Shown here in pieces: positions 25,643 through 35,424 of a DNA stretch of 64,000 nucleotides. The first letter of the stretch is position 1. Every line of letters begins with the position of its first letter. The stretch covers positions 1-64,000 of the forward strand of contig JAKFUL010000004.1 of the NCBI GenBank assembly GCA_021732665.1, given 5' to 3'. Made by a program: the position numbers and the translations under genes. Origin of the DNA: Acetobacteraceae bacterium. Its GTDB lineage: Bacteria; Pseudomonadota; Alphaproteobacteria; Acetobacterales; Acetobacteraceae. The notes below the pieces were generated by a model, which saw only the letters and a list, made by a program, of their open reading frames with translations, was not told where the DNA came from and did not search any database.

Positions 25643-26451
25643 CGCCGGGTGAAATTCTGCTCGATGGCCGCCGGTTGGAGACCGCCTGGTGGGGGCCCGG
25701 GCCGGAAGCGGCACCCACGCTGGTGCTGCTGCATGAGGGGCTGGGCTGCGTCGCGCTGTGGCGCGACTTTCCCGCGGCCCTGGCGGCGGCAACGGGCCTG
25801 GGCGTCTTCGCCTGGTCGCGCTTCGGCTATGGGCAGTCCGACGGCACAGCCCTGCCACGGCCGCTGACCTACATGCAGGAGGAGGCGCTGGACATGCTGC
25901 CCCGCGTGCTGGACGCGGCCGGCATCCGGCGCGCGCTGCTGGTCGGGCATTCCGATGGCGGGACGATCGCCACGATCCATGCCGGCTCGGTGCAGGATGC
26001 GCGGGTGCAGGGGCTGGCGCTGCTGGCGCCGCATTTCTTCGTCGAGCCGGAAGGGATATTGGCGATCGCGGCGATCCGCGAGCGCTGGCGCGAGGGCGAC
26101 CTGCGCGCCCGGCTGGCGCGCCACCACCGCGACCCTGGGAACGCCTTCCTGGGCTGGAACGGCGCCTGGCTGGATGCGGGCTTCCCGCAAGTGCTCGACC
26201 TGCAGCCGGAGCTCGCCCATATCCGCGTGCCGGTGCTGATCGTGCAGGGGCTGGCCGACCCCTACGGGACCATCGCCCATGCCGAGATGGCGCGGCGCGA
26301 GGCCTATTGCCCGGTCGAGGTGCTGGCCCTGCCGGGCATCGGCCACGCGCCGCATCAGGAGGCGCCGGCGGTGGTGGTCGAGGCCATCGCCGATATGGCC
26401 CGCCGCCTGTTTTCGTCCGCCGGCGCCAAAGAGCGGCAATATAATGCATAA
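25639..26451 (+). CDS. Alpha/beta hydrolase embedded in the box cluster
   Basis: A 270-residue alpha/beta hydrolase. Nucleophile elbow LLVGHSDGGTIATIHA (Ser in GHSDG), acid region VQGLADPYG and catalytic His in GIGHAPHQEAP. It starts with GTG at 25639, overlapping the ligase stop, so it is coupled to benzoate-CoA ligase. Its reaction is unknown; a CoA-thioester or lactone hydrolase that relieves dead-end intermediates would fit the context (inference). Its stop lies just upstream of the boxC promoter region. Confidence 0.8.
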   Translation: MTPGEILLDGRRLETAWWGPGPEAAPTLVLLHEGLGCVALWRDFPAALAAATGLGVFAWSRFGYGQSDGTALPRPLTYMQEEALDMLPRVLDAAGIRRALLVGHSDGGTIATIHAGSVQDARVQGLALLAPHFFVEPEGILAIAAIRERWREGDLRARLARHHRDPGNAFLGWNGAWLDAGFPQVLDLQPELAHIRVPVLIVQGLADPYGTIAHAEMARREAYCPVEVLALPGIGHAPHQEAPAVVVEAIADMARRLFSSAGAKERQYNA

Positions 26452-26485
26452 TTCCTTGCCGCACCCCACGGACATGCATTATAAA
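26441..26485 (+). promoter_or_regulatory. boxC promoter with TGCA inverted repeat, candidate BoxR operator 3
   Basis: ATAATGCAT (26441-26449) and its exact inverse ATGCATTAT (26474-26482) bracket 24 bases in a short AT-rich region. A plausible promoter overlaps it: TTGCCG (26456-26461) and TATAAA (26480-26485) with 18 bases between. One arm covers the -10 and the other lies just upstream of the -35, an arrangement suited to repression. The core TGCA is shared with the two repeats in the divergent promoter of this island. Confidence 0.55.
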
Positions 26486-26521
26486 ACATTCAGCCAAGCG
26501 CAGGCCGGGAGTCCAGGAACA

Positions 26522-28171
26522 ATGTCACGCATCGATTTCCAGACCGAGCCCGGTCGCTACCGCCACTGGCGCCTGCGCTTCGACGGCGCGGTCGCCGAAT
26601 TGCTGATGGATGTGGACCCCGCCGCCGGGCTGTTCGAGGGCTATGAGCTGAAGCTCAACTCCTATGACCTCGGCGTCGATATCGAGCTGTCCGACGCCAT
26701 CCAGCGGCTGCGCTTCGAGCATCCGGAAGTCGGCGCCGTGGTGCTGCGCTCGGCCAAGGAGAATGTGTTCTGCGCCGGCGCCAATATCCGCATGCTGGGA
26801 AAGGCGACCCACGGCCACAAGGTGAATTTCTGCAAATTCACCAATGAGACGCGCTGCTCGATCGAGGACGCGACGGAGCATTCCGGCCAGACCTGGATCT
26901 GCGCGGTCAACGGCACCGCCGCCGGTGGCGGCTATGAACTCGCGGTCTCCTGCGACAGCATCCTGCTGATCGACGACCGCCGCTCCTCCGTCTCCCTGCC
27001 GGAGACGCCGCTGCTGGCGGTGCTGCCCGGCACCGGCGGGCTGACCCGCATCACCGACAAGCGCCGCGTCCGCCGCGACCGCGCCGATGTCTTCTGCTCC
27101 ACCGAGGAAGGCGTGCGCGGCAAGCGTGCCGTCGAATGGCGCCTGGTGGATGAGGTGGTGCCGCCCTCCGCCTGGGAAGCACGGATCAGGGAGCGCGCGG
27201 ATGAGGCCGCCGCGCGCAGCGACCGCCCGCGCGCGGCCACCGGCGTGGCGCTGACGCCGCTCACGCGCCGCTTCACCGATGACGGCGTCGCCTATGGTTT
27301 CGTGACCATCGCCTGCGACCGCGCCGCCGGCCGCGCCACTGTCACCGTCGCGGCCCCCGCCGGCCCGCCGCCGGCGACGCTGGAGGCCGCCCGCAGCGCC
27401 GGTTTCTGGCCGCTCCAGGCGGCGCGGGAGCTGGACGACGCCATCCTGCATCTGCGCGCCAACGAGCCCGCTTTGGGCCTGCTGGTGCTGCGCACCGAGG
27501 GCGCCGCCGCGCAGGTGCTGGCACATGACGCCTTCCTGGAAGCCCATCAGGGCGACTGGTTCATCCGTGAGGTGCGGCTGTACTGGAAGCGCCTGCTCAA
27601 GCGCATCGACATGACCTCACGCAGCCTGGTGGCGCTGGTGGAGCCGGGAAGCTGCTTCGCCGGCACCCTGGCCGAGCTGGCCTTCGCCGCCGACCGTTCG
27701 GTGATGCTCGATGGGGCGCGGGCCGGCGACAACCGGCCGCCGGCCGCGCTCGCCCTCTCGCCGCTCAATTTCGGCGCCTACCCGATGGCCAATGGCCTGA
27801 CCCGGCTGCGGGCACGCTTCTGGGGCGAGCCGGACAGCGTGGGCGCGGCACAGGCCCGCATCGGCGCGGCGATCGAGGCCGGGGAGGCGGATGCGTTGGG
27901 CCTCGTCACCATGGTCTTCGACGAGACCGACTGGGATGACGAGGTGCGGATCATGCTGGAGGAGCGCGCCAGCTTCTCTCCCGACGCGCTGACCGGGATG
28001 GAGGCCAATCTGCGCTTCGTCGGGCCGGAGACGATGGAGACCCGGATCTTCGGCCGCCTCACCGCCTGGCAGAACTGGATTTTCCAGCGCGCCAACGCGG
28101 TGGGGGAGACCGGGGCGCTGAAGCTCTACGGCACGGGCGTGCAGCCCAGCTACGACAAGGCCCGGGTCTGA
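26522..28171 (+). CDS. boxC: Benzoyl-CoA-dihydrodiol lyase (BoxC)
   Basis: A 549-residue enzyme of the enoyl-CoA hydratase superfamily that hydrolytically opens the ring of 2,3-epoxybenzoyl-CoA (dihydrodiol form), releasing formate and 3,4-dehydroadipyl-CoA semialdehyde. Family features include VLRSAKENVFCAGANIRML, WICAVNGTAAGGGYELAVSC, LLAVLPGTGGLTRITDKRRV and the second crotonase-like half from about residue 300 (LVALVEPGSCFAGTLAELAF). Length equals that of known BoxC. The ATG at 26522 has AGGAAC nearby. It leads boxB and boxA in the expected gene set. Confidence 0.96.
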   Translation: MSRIDFQTEPGRYRHWRLRFDGAVAELLMDVDPAAGLFEGYELKLNSYDLGVDIELSDAIQRLRFEHPEVGAVVLRSAKENVFCAGANIRMLGKATHGHKVNFCKFTNETRCSIEDATEHSGQTWICAVNGTAAGGGYELAVSCDSILLIDDRRSSVSLPETPLLAVLPGTGGLTRITDKRRVRRDRADVFCSTEEGVRGKRAVEWRLVDEVVPPSAWEARIRERADEAAARSDRPRAATGVALTPLTRRFTDDGVAYGFVTIACDRAAGRATVTVAAPAGPPPATLEAARSAGFWPLQAARELDDAILHLRANEPALGLLVLRTEGAAAQVLAHDAFLEAHQGDWFIREVRLYWKRLLKRIDMTSRSLVALVEPGSCFAGTLAELAFAADRSVMLDGARAGDNRPPAALALSPLNFGAYPMANGLTRLRARFWGEPDSVGAAQARIGAAIEAGEADALGLVTMVFDETDWDDEVRIMLEERASFSPDALTGMEANLRFVGPETMETRIFGRLTAWQNWIFQRANAVGETGALKLYGTGVQPSYDKARV

Positions 28172-28205
28172 CCCGGCCCACCCATCACACAGCGAGGAGG
28201 CACCG

Positions 28206-29656
<1,451 letters not shown>

Positions 29657-29657
<1 letters not shown>

Positions 29658-30859
29658 TGATGGACGGGCTGAAGCAGCATCTCATCGACCCCGAGATCTG
29701 CATCCGCTGCAACACCTGCGAGGCGACCTGCCCGATCGGCGCCATCACCCATGACGACAACAATTACGTCGTGGATGCCGGCACCTGCAATGGCTGCATG
29801 GATTGCGTCGCCCCCTGCCCGACCGGGGCGATCGACAATTGGTTCCAGGTCGCCAGCGCCTTCAGCCTGGAGGAGCAATTCTCCTGGCAGGAACTGCCCC
29901 CCCGCCCGGCCGGGCCGGCGGCGGTGGATGCGCTGGATGCCGAGGCGGCGGCGCTGATCGCCGAGGCGCACCAGGGCGCGGGCGGCCATGCCCGGGCACC
30001 GGCCAGCGCCAGCAAGCCACGGGTGAACCTGTTCAACCGCGCGAACCCGGCCATGGCACGGGTCAGCGGCAATATCCGGGTGACGAAATCGGGCACCTCA
30101 TCGGAGGTGCACCATATCATCCTCGATTTCGGCGCCGTGGCCTTCCCGGTGCTGGAGGGGCAGAGTATCGGCGTGGTGCCGCCGGGGGTGGATGCGCAGG
30201 GGCGCCCGCACGCGATGCGGCTCTATTCCGTGTGCTCGGCGCGCGATGGCGAAAGGCCGAACACCAACAACCTGGCACTCACCGTGAAGCGCGTGGCGGA
30301 GCCGCGGGCGGATGGCACGCTGTTCCGTGGCGTCGCCTCGAACTGGCTCTGCGACCTGGCCTTGGGCGACAGCGTGCCCGTCATCGGCCCCTTCGGCGCC
30401 ACCTTCCTGATGCCCGACGACCCGGATGCCGATATCATCATGGTGTGCACCGGCACCGGGGCCGCCCCCTTCCGCGGCTTCACCGAGCGGCGGCGGCGCC
30501 TGGCCTCCTCCGGCCGTGGCCGGCTGCATCTGTTCTTCGGCGCCCGCACGCCGCAGGAACTGCCCTATTTCGGGCCGCTGCAACGCCTGCCCTCGGCGCT
30601 GCTGGACCAGGAACTCGTCTATAGCCGCCTGCCCGGCGCGCCGAAGGAATATGTGCAGAGCCGCATGCGCGGGCGCGGTGCCGACCTCGCCGCCCTGCTG
30701 CGTCGCGCCACCACGCATCTCTATGTCTGCGGCCTGAAGGGGCTGGAGGCGGGGGTGGAGGAGGCGTTGGCCGAGATCGGCGCCGCGCATGGCCTGGACT
30801 GGCCCATGCTCAGCAGCGCGATGCGCGAGGAGGGCCGCTACCATGTCGAAACCTACTGA
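29657..30859 (+). CDS. boxA: Benzoyl-CoA 2,3-epoxidase, reductase subunit BoxA
   Basis: A 400-residue NADPH-dependent iron-sulfur flavoprotein that feeds electrons to BoxB. Two [4Fe-4S] ferredoxin clusters are encoded by Cys15/18/21/25 (CIRCNTCEATCP) and Cys44/47/50/54 (CNGCMDCVAPCP). A ferredoxin-NADP reductase module follows: RLYSVCSAR (FAD), CTGTGAAPFRGF (NADP) and YVCGLKGLEAGVEEAL near the end. The start (ATGATG at 29657) overlaps the boxB stop. The next gene begins 17 bases inside boxA, indicating tight coupling. Confidence 0.96.
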
Positions 30860-31367
30860 GCCGTTCATCCACCGCCGCCGCATCCTGTGGGGCGAGACCG
30901 ACGCGGCGCGCATCGCCTACACCGCGCGCTTCCTCGACTTCGCCATGGAGGCGGCCGAGGCCTGGATGATCGAGCGCATCGGCATCGGCTGGTACGAGCT
31001 GAATGTCGATCACGGGCTGGGCACGCCCTTCGTCAACGTTTCGCTGGATTTCCGCAGCCCGGTGACGCCGCGCGACGAGATCGGCACCACCGTGCTGCTG
31101 GCGCGCCTGGGCGGCTCCTCGCTGCGCCATGCCGTCACCGGCCGCGCGGCCGGCGGGCGGCTGGTCTATGAGGGCACGCTGACCTCGGTCTTCGTCGACA
31201 ACGCGACGATGCGCCCGATCCCGGTGCCCGGGCGCTTCCGCGCGGCGCTGGAGGCGGAGGCGGCGCTGGCTCAGGCGCTCGCAACACCGGGCAAGGCGGC
31301 CAGCGCCTCGACGCAGGCGGCCTCCGACCGGCCGGAGGTGTCGAGCACATGCGCCGCCTTGAGGTAG
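30843..31367 (+). CDS. Hot-dog acyl-CoA thioesterase (4-hydroxybenzoyl-CoA thioesterase type)
   Basis: A 174-residue 4HBT-type thioesterase. The catalytic Asp region reads LWGETDAARIAYTARFLDF, followed by the long hot-dog helix EAAEAWMIERIG and the strands VNVSLDFRSPVTPRDEI. It probably hydrolyses benzoyl-CoA or a dead-end aryl-CoA to recover CoA. The ATG at 30843 lies inside boxA. Its last ~30 codons (97 bases) overlap the 3' end of the convergent regulator gene and look unconserved, so the useful domain ends near residue 142. Confidence 0.85.
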   Translation: MSKPTEPFIHRRRILWGETDAARIAYTARFLDFAMEAAEAWMIERIGIGWYELNVDHGLGTPFVNVSLDFRSPVTPRDEIGTTVLLARLGGSSLRHAVTGRAAGGRLVYEGTLTSVFVDNATMRPIPVPGRFRAALEAEAALAQALATPGKAASASTQAASDRPEVSSTCAALR

Positions 31368-32161
31368 AGCGGCTCGCGGCTCGCCAGGATGGCGCGCAGA
31401 TCCTGCATCGCGCGCGCATTGTCGCGCATCGGCCGCAGGTCGCCTTGCGCGACCACGCGGCGCATATGCTCCTCGGCCGTGGCACGCAGCCAGATCGTGA
31501 CGCAGCTGTGCAGCAGGAAGGCGAAGCTCGCGGGCTCCGCCACGATGCCGCCGCCGGTGGCGATCACCGCGGAGGCGCCATCCTCGACCAGCCGTTGCAG
31601 CGCGGCCCGCTCCAGGCGGCGATAGCCCTCCTGGCCCTGCATGGCGAAGAGCTCGGAGAGGTCCATCCGCGCCTCGCGCTCCACCTCTCGGTCCAGCTCG
31701 ACGAAGCCGATGCCCAGGCGTTCGGCCAGCAGCCGGCCGAGCGTCGATTTGCCGGCGCCGCGCAGCCCGATCAGGGCGATGCGCCGGCCGCGCAGCGGCT
31801 GGCCGCCCTGCAGCAGCGCCCGCGCCTCGGCCAGGCGCGCTTCCGGCAGGGCGGCCACCGCCTCCTCCAGCAAAAGTCGCTCGACCGAGCGATCGGGCCG
31901 GTCGGCGACCAGCTCCTCCACGCCCAGTCCCAGGGCGCGGGCGATGCGCCGCAGCAGCAGGACGGAGATATTGCCCCGCCCGCCCTCGAGCTGCGCGATG
32001 TAGCGCTCGGAGACATGGCTGCGCCGCGCCAGGTCACGGCGCGTCACGCCGCGGCGGGCGCGCCAGATGCGCAGGCGCTGGCCGAGGCCGTGCAGGAATT
32101 CCGTCTCGCCGCTGGCTTCCGCTTCTCCCGGCGCTTCCGCCGGCCATGCGCCCTCGTTCAT
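31271..32161 (-). CDS. boxR: BoxR/BzdR-type regulator: XRE domain fused to shikimate-kinase-like domain
   Basis: A 296-residue regulator of benzoate degradation. An N-terminal Cro/XRE helix-turn-helix (RRDLARRSHVSERYIAQLEG) is joined to a shikimate-kinase-like P-loop domain (ALIGLRGAGKSTLGRLLAER, then LDREVERE and ATGGGIVAEP), which in BzdR/BoxR binds benzoyl-CoA instead of shikimate. Length agrees with BzdR (about 298). I take the ATG at 32161; an in-frame ATG at 32200 is the alternative, and neither has a clear ribosome site. It likely represses the importer, ligase and box promoters through the TGCA repeats. Confidence 0.9.
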   Translation of the reverse strand: MNEGAWPAEAPGEAEASGETEFLHGLGQRLRIWRARRGVTRRDLARRSHVSERYIAQLEGGRGNISVLLLRRIARALGLGVEELVADRPDRSVERLLLEEAVAALPEARLAEARALLQGGQPLRGRRIALIGLRGAGKSTLGRLLAERLGIGFVELDREVEREARMDLSELFAMQGQEGYRRLERAALQRLVEDGASAVIATGGGIVAEPASFAFLLHSCVTIWLRATAEEHMRRVVAQGDLRPMRDNARAMQDLRAILASREPLYLKAAHVLDTSGRSEAACVEALAALPGVASA

Positions 32162-32359
32162 GGCGCCCGCGACGGCGCGTCTTGGCGCATGGCTGGGCAA
32201 GCCTGTTCAGCCATGGGGCGGCAGGAGGCCCATCCCAGCCTGGCGCGGCGCGACGGCGCGGCCCGGCTTGGCGTTTCGAAAATTACACATGTCGCGCTGC
32301 GCTTAGGATGCCTGGGCGCGGCTGGCAAGCACCAACAACGTCCATGAAGGAGACCGTCC

Positions 32360-33583
32360 ATGACCAACCTCGCCCGCCGCGGCCTGCTCGCCGCCACCGC
32401 GCTGCCCGCCCTGCCGCTGCCCGCCCGTGCCCAGGATCGGCCGCTGCGCATCGGCGTGCTGACCGACATGTCCGGCCCCTTCCGCAATGATGCCGGCCCG
32501 GTCTCGGTCGCCGCCGCGCGTCAGGCGGTGGAGGATTTCGGCCCGGCCGGGCGCGGCCTCTCGGTGCAGGTCATCACCGGCGACCACCAGAACCGGCCCG
32601 ATGTCGCGGTCTCGCTGGCGCGGCAATGGTTCGATCGCGACGGCGTGGACGTCGTGCTGGATTGCGTCGGCTCGGCGGTGGCGCTGGCCGTGTCCGGCGT
32701 GGCGCGGGAGAAGGACAAGGCCTGCATCGTCACCGGCGCCGGCACGGCGGACCTGACCGGCCCGCAATGCTCCCCCAACACCGTGCACTACGCCTATGAC
32801 ACCTGGATGCTGGCCAATTCCACCGGCCATGCGCTGGTGCGCACGGGCGGCGACAGCTGGTTCTTCATCACCGCCGACTACGCCTTCGGCCATGCGCTGG
32901 AACGCGACGCGGCGGCGGTGGTGCGCGCCGCCGGCGGCCAGGTGCTGGGGGCGGCCCGGCATCCCTTCCCCGGCACCACCGACTTCTCCTCCTTCCTGCT
33001 GGCGGCGCAGGCGTCCGGGGCGAAGGTGTTGGGCATCGCCAATGCCGGCAATGACACGGCGAACACGCTGAAGCAGGCCGCCGAGTTCGGGCTGACCCGG
33101 CGCGGCATGCGCCTGGTGGGCCTGGTGATGGTGATCACCAACATACACGCGCTGGGGCTGGAGGCGACGCAGGGCCTCTCCTTCACCGAGACCTTCTACT
33201 GGGACCTCAACGAGCGCACCCGGGCGCTGTCGCAGCGCCTCGCCCCCAAGGTCGGCGGTGCGCGGATGACCATGCTGCAGGCCGGCACCTATGGCGGCAC
33301 GCTGCATCTGCTGAAGGCCTGGGCCGATCTGGCGCCCGAGGCGCGGCTCTCCGGCCGCGCGGTGGTGGACCGGATGAAGGCGATGCCGGCCGATGACGAT
33401 GCCTTCGGCCCCGGCCGCGTGCGCGAGGATGGCCGCAAGCTGCACCCCGCCTATCTGCTGCGGGTGAAGGCGCCCTCGGAAAGCCGCGGCCCCTGGGATT
33501 ACTGCACGGTCGCGGCGACGACGCCGGCGGAGGAGGCGTTCCGCCCGCTGGCCCTGGGCCAATGCCCGCTGGTGCGCGGCTGA
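32360..33583 (+). CDS. Second Liv-type ABC substrate-binding protein
   Basis: A 407-residue periplasmic receptor: signal MTNLARRGLLAATALPALPL, then LRIGVLTDMSGPFRNDAGP, VDVVLDCVGSAVALAVSG, FFITADYAFGHALERDA and VLGIANAGNDTANTLKQAAE. It resembles the LivK-type receptors associated with aromatic acid uptake and has no permease or ATPase genes of its own, so it may dock to the importer encoded at 20845-24094 (inference). GAAGGAGA precedes the ATG. It is divergent from the regulator gene and is followed after six bases by an enoyl-CoA hydratase. Confidence 0.87.
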   Translation: MTNLARRGLLAATALPALPLPARAQDRPLRIGVLTDMSGPFRNDAGPVSVAAARQAVEDFGPAGRGLSVQVITGDHQNRPDVAVSLARQWFDRDGVDVVLDCVGSAVALAVSGVAREKDKACIVTGAGTADLTGPQCSPNTVHYAYDTWMLANSTGHALVRTGGDSWFFITADYAFGHALERDAAAVVRAAGGQVLGAARHPFPGTTDFSSFLLAAQASGAKVLGIANAGNDTANTLKQAAEFGLTRRGMRLVGLVMVITNIHALGLEATQGLSFTETFYWDLNERTRALSQRLAPKVGGARMTMLQAGTYGGTLHLLKAWADLAPEARLSGRAVVDRMKAMPADDDAFGPGRVREDGRKLHPAYLLRVKAPSESRGPWDYCTVAATTPAEEAFRPLALGQCPLVRG

Positions 33584-33589
33584 ACCGCC

Positions 33590-34369
33590 ATGCTGACCTA
33601 TGAGCTGCGCGGCCCCGTCGCCTGGATCGGCCTGGACCGGCCGGCCAGGCGCAATGCCATCGACACGGCGCTGCTCGGCGTCCTGGAGGCGGCGGCGCGG
33701 CGCGCGCAGGGGGAGGCGCGGGCGATGGTCATCCATGGCCATGGCCCCTGCTTCTGCGCCGGCCTCGATCTTGGCGAACACCGGGTTCGCACGGCGGAGG
33801 CGGTGTTCGACATCTCGCGCGCCTGGCATGCCGCCTTCGCCACCATCCGCCGCGGCCGCGTGCCGGCGATCGCGGCGATCCATGGCGCCGCGGTGGGCGG
33901 CGGGCTGGAGCTGGCCGCCGCCTGCCATCTGCGGATCGGCGATGCGACCGCCTTCTTCGCCCTGCCGGAGGGCCAGCGCGGAATCTATGTGGGTGGCGGG
34001 GCCTCGGTGCATGTCGCCCGCCTCATCGGCACCGCGCGGATGACCGACATGATGCTGGCCGGGCGCGTGCTGGATGCGGCGATGGCCGAGCGCGCCGGGC
34101 TGCTGCAATACCTGGAACCCGCGGGCGGCGCGCTGGCGCGGGCCGAGGCGGTGGCGGCGATCGTGGCGGCCCAGGCGCCGCTGACCGTCATGGCCGTGTT
34201 GCAGGCCCTGCCGCGCATGCAGGACATGGCGGAGGAGGACGGGCTGTTCGTGGAAAGCCTGACCGCCGCCCTGGTGCAGACCAGCGCCGAGGCCGAGGCC
34301 AGGATGGCCGCCTTCCTCAACCGCAAGCGCGACACCGCCATGCGCCCCCCTGGCGAGGGGCGGGAATAG
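33590..34369 (+). CDS. Enoyl-CoA hydratase/isomerase family protein
   Basis: A 259-residue crotonase. Oxyanion-hole segments are HGHGPCFCAGLDLGEH and IHGAAVGGGLELAAACHLRI; catalytic-position residues lie in FFALPEGQRGIYVGGGASVH, where the classical second glutamate is not clearly seen, so an isomerase or hydrolase activity is possible. It is cotranscribed with the second receptor gene. In this island it could process 3,4-dehydroadipyl-CoA to 3-hydroxyadipyl-CoA, feeding the dehydrogenase and thiolase on the left arm. Confidence 0.85.
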   Translation: MLTYELRGPVAWIGLDRPARRNAIDTALLGVLEAAARRAQGEARAMVIHGHGPCFCAGLDLGEHRVRTAEAVFDISRAWHAAFATIRRGRVPAIAAIHGAAVGGGLELAAACHLRIGDATAFFALPEGQRGIYVGGGASVHVARLIGTARMTDMMLAGRVLDAAMAERAGLLQYLEPAGGALARAEAVAAIVAAQAPLTVMAVLQALPRMQDMAEEDGLFVESLTAALVQTSAEAEARMAAFLNRKRDTAMRPPGEGRE

Positions 34370-34465
34370 CGGCGGCTTCCCGCGCCCTTCATCACAAGAG
34401 AGCTGCCATCGATCAGATGTCAGGCCGGACAGGAAGCCCGGGCGCGGGAATGCGCCACAGCCATG

Positions 34466-35422
34466 TCAGCCCAGCTCGATCCGCGCCTCGCGCACCAGCC
34501 GGCCCCAGCGGGCCTGCTCCTCGGCCAGGAAGGCGCGGAATTCCTCCGGCGTGCTGGGGCGTGGCTCGCTCGCCTCCAGCGCCAGCTTGTGGACCAGTTC
34601 GGGGTGGCCGAGCGCCTGGCGCGTCGCCTCGCTCCAGCGCGCGATGATGTCGGGCGGGGTGCGCGCCGGCGCCACCAGCCCGGTCCAGTTCTGCGCCGTC
34701 AGACCGGGGAAGCCCGCCTCGATGAAGGTGGGAACGGCGGGGAAGGCCGGGCTGCGGCTGGTGGCGGTGACGGCCAGCGCCCGCAATTCGCCGGCATCGA
34801 CCAGCCCGCGCACCGCCGGCGGATTGGCGAAGAAGATATCGACACGCCGCGCCAGCAGATCGGTCGTCACCGGCCCCGCGCCGCGATAGGGGACCTGGGT
34901 GATCTCGGCCTGCGCGGCCTGGGAGAACAGCTCGCCCACCAGGTGGCCCACCGTGCCGTTGCCGGAATGCCCCGCGGTGACGCGCGCCCGCGGTGCCCGT
35001 GCGGCGGCAACCAGCGCCGCCACATCGCGCCACGGCGCATTCCGGGCGGTGACCAGCAACAGTGGCTGCTGCGCCACGCTGGAGATCAGGGCGAAGTCGC
35101 GCATCGGGTCGAAGGGCATCGAGGCATAGAGGGCGGGGTTGATGGCGAGGTTGGAGGCCTGGCCCATGCCCAGCGTGTAGCCATCCGGTGTGGCCTTGGC
35201 GACGGCATCGAGACCGATATTGCCGCCGGCGCCGGGGCGGTTCTCGATGACGATGTTCCAGCCGAGGTCGGCCTGGATCCGGCCGGCGATCTCGCGGCTG
35301 ATCACATCCGTGCCGCCGCCGGGTGGAAACGGCACGATCAGGCGGATCGGGCGTTCGGGATAGGGCGCCTGGGCCAGCGCCGGGGTCGCCAGGGTCAGAA
35401 GAAGCGCGCGTCTTTTCATCAT
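34466..35422 (-). CDS. Bug/TctC-family binding protein in a CoA-transferase operon
   Basis: A 318-residue periplasmic receptor with a very short signal (MMKRRALLLTLATPALAQ), LIVPFPPGGGTDVISREIAG, IENRPGAGGNIG and VPYRGAGPVTTDLLAR. The ATG at 35422 has GGAG five bases upstream; a GTG at 35428 overlapping the CoA-transferase stop is an alternative. It is last in an operon with a CaiB-type CoA-transferase and an HMG-CoA-lyase-like enzyme, so its ligand is probably the acid those two enzymes activate and cleave. Confidence 0.87.
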   Translation of the reverse strand: MMKRRALLLTLATPALAQAPYPERPIRLIVPFPPGGGTDVISREIAGRIQADLGWNIVIENRPGAGGNIGLDAVAKATPDGYTLGMGQASNLAINPALYASMPFDPMRDFALISSVAQQPLLLVTARNAPWRDVAALVAAARAPRARVTAGHSGNGTVGHLVGELFSQAAQAEITQVPYRGAGPVTTDLLARRVDIFFANPPAVRGLVDAGELRALAVTATSRSPAFPAVPTFIEAGFPGLTAQNWTGLVAPARTPPDIIARWSEATRQALGHPELVHKLALEASEPRPSTPEEFRAFLAEEQARWGRLVREARIELG

Positions 35423-35424
35423 TC

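Noticed and set aside
23363..26497. A 1044-codon minus-strand open frame
   Set aside because: It is antisense to the LivF-type ATPase, benzoate-CoA ligase and hydrolase genes and encodes repetitive Arg/Pro/Ala/Gly-rich sequence.
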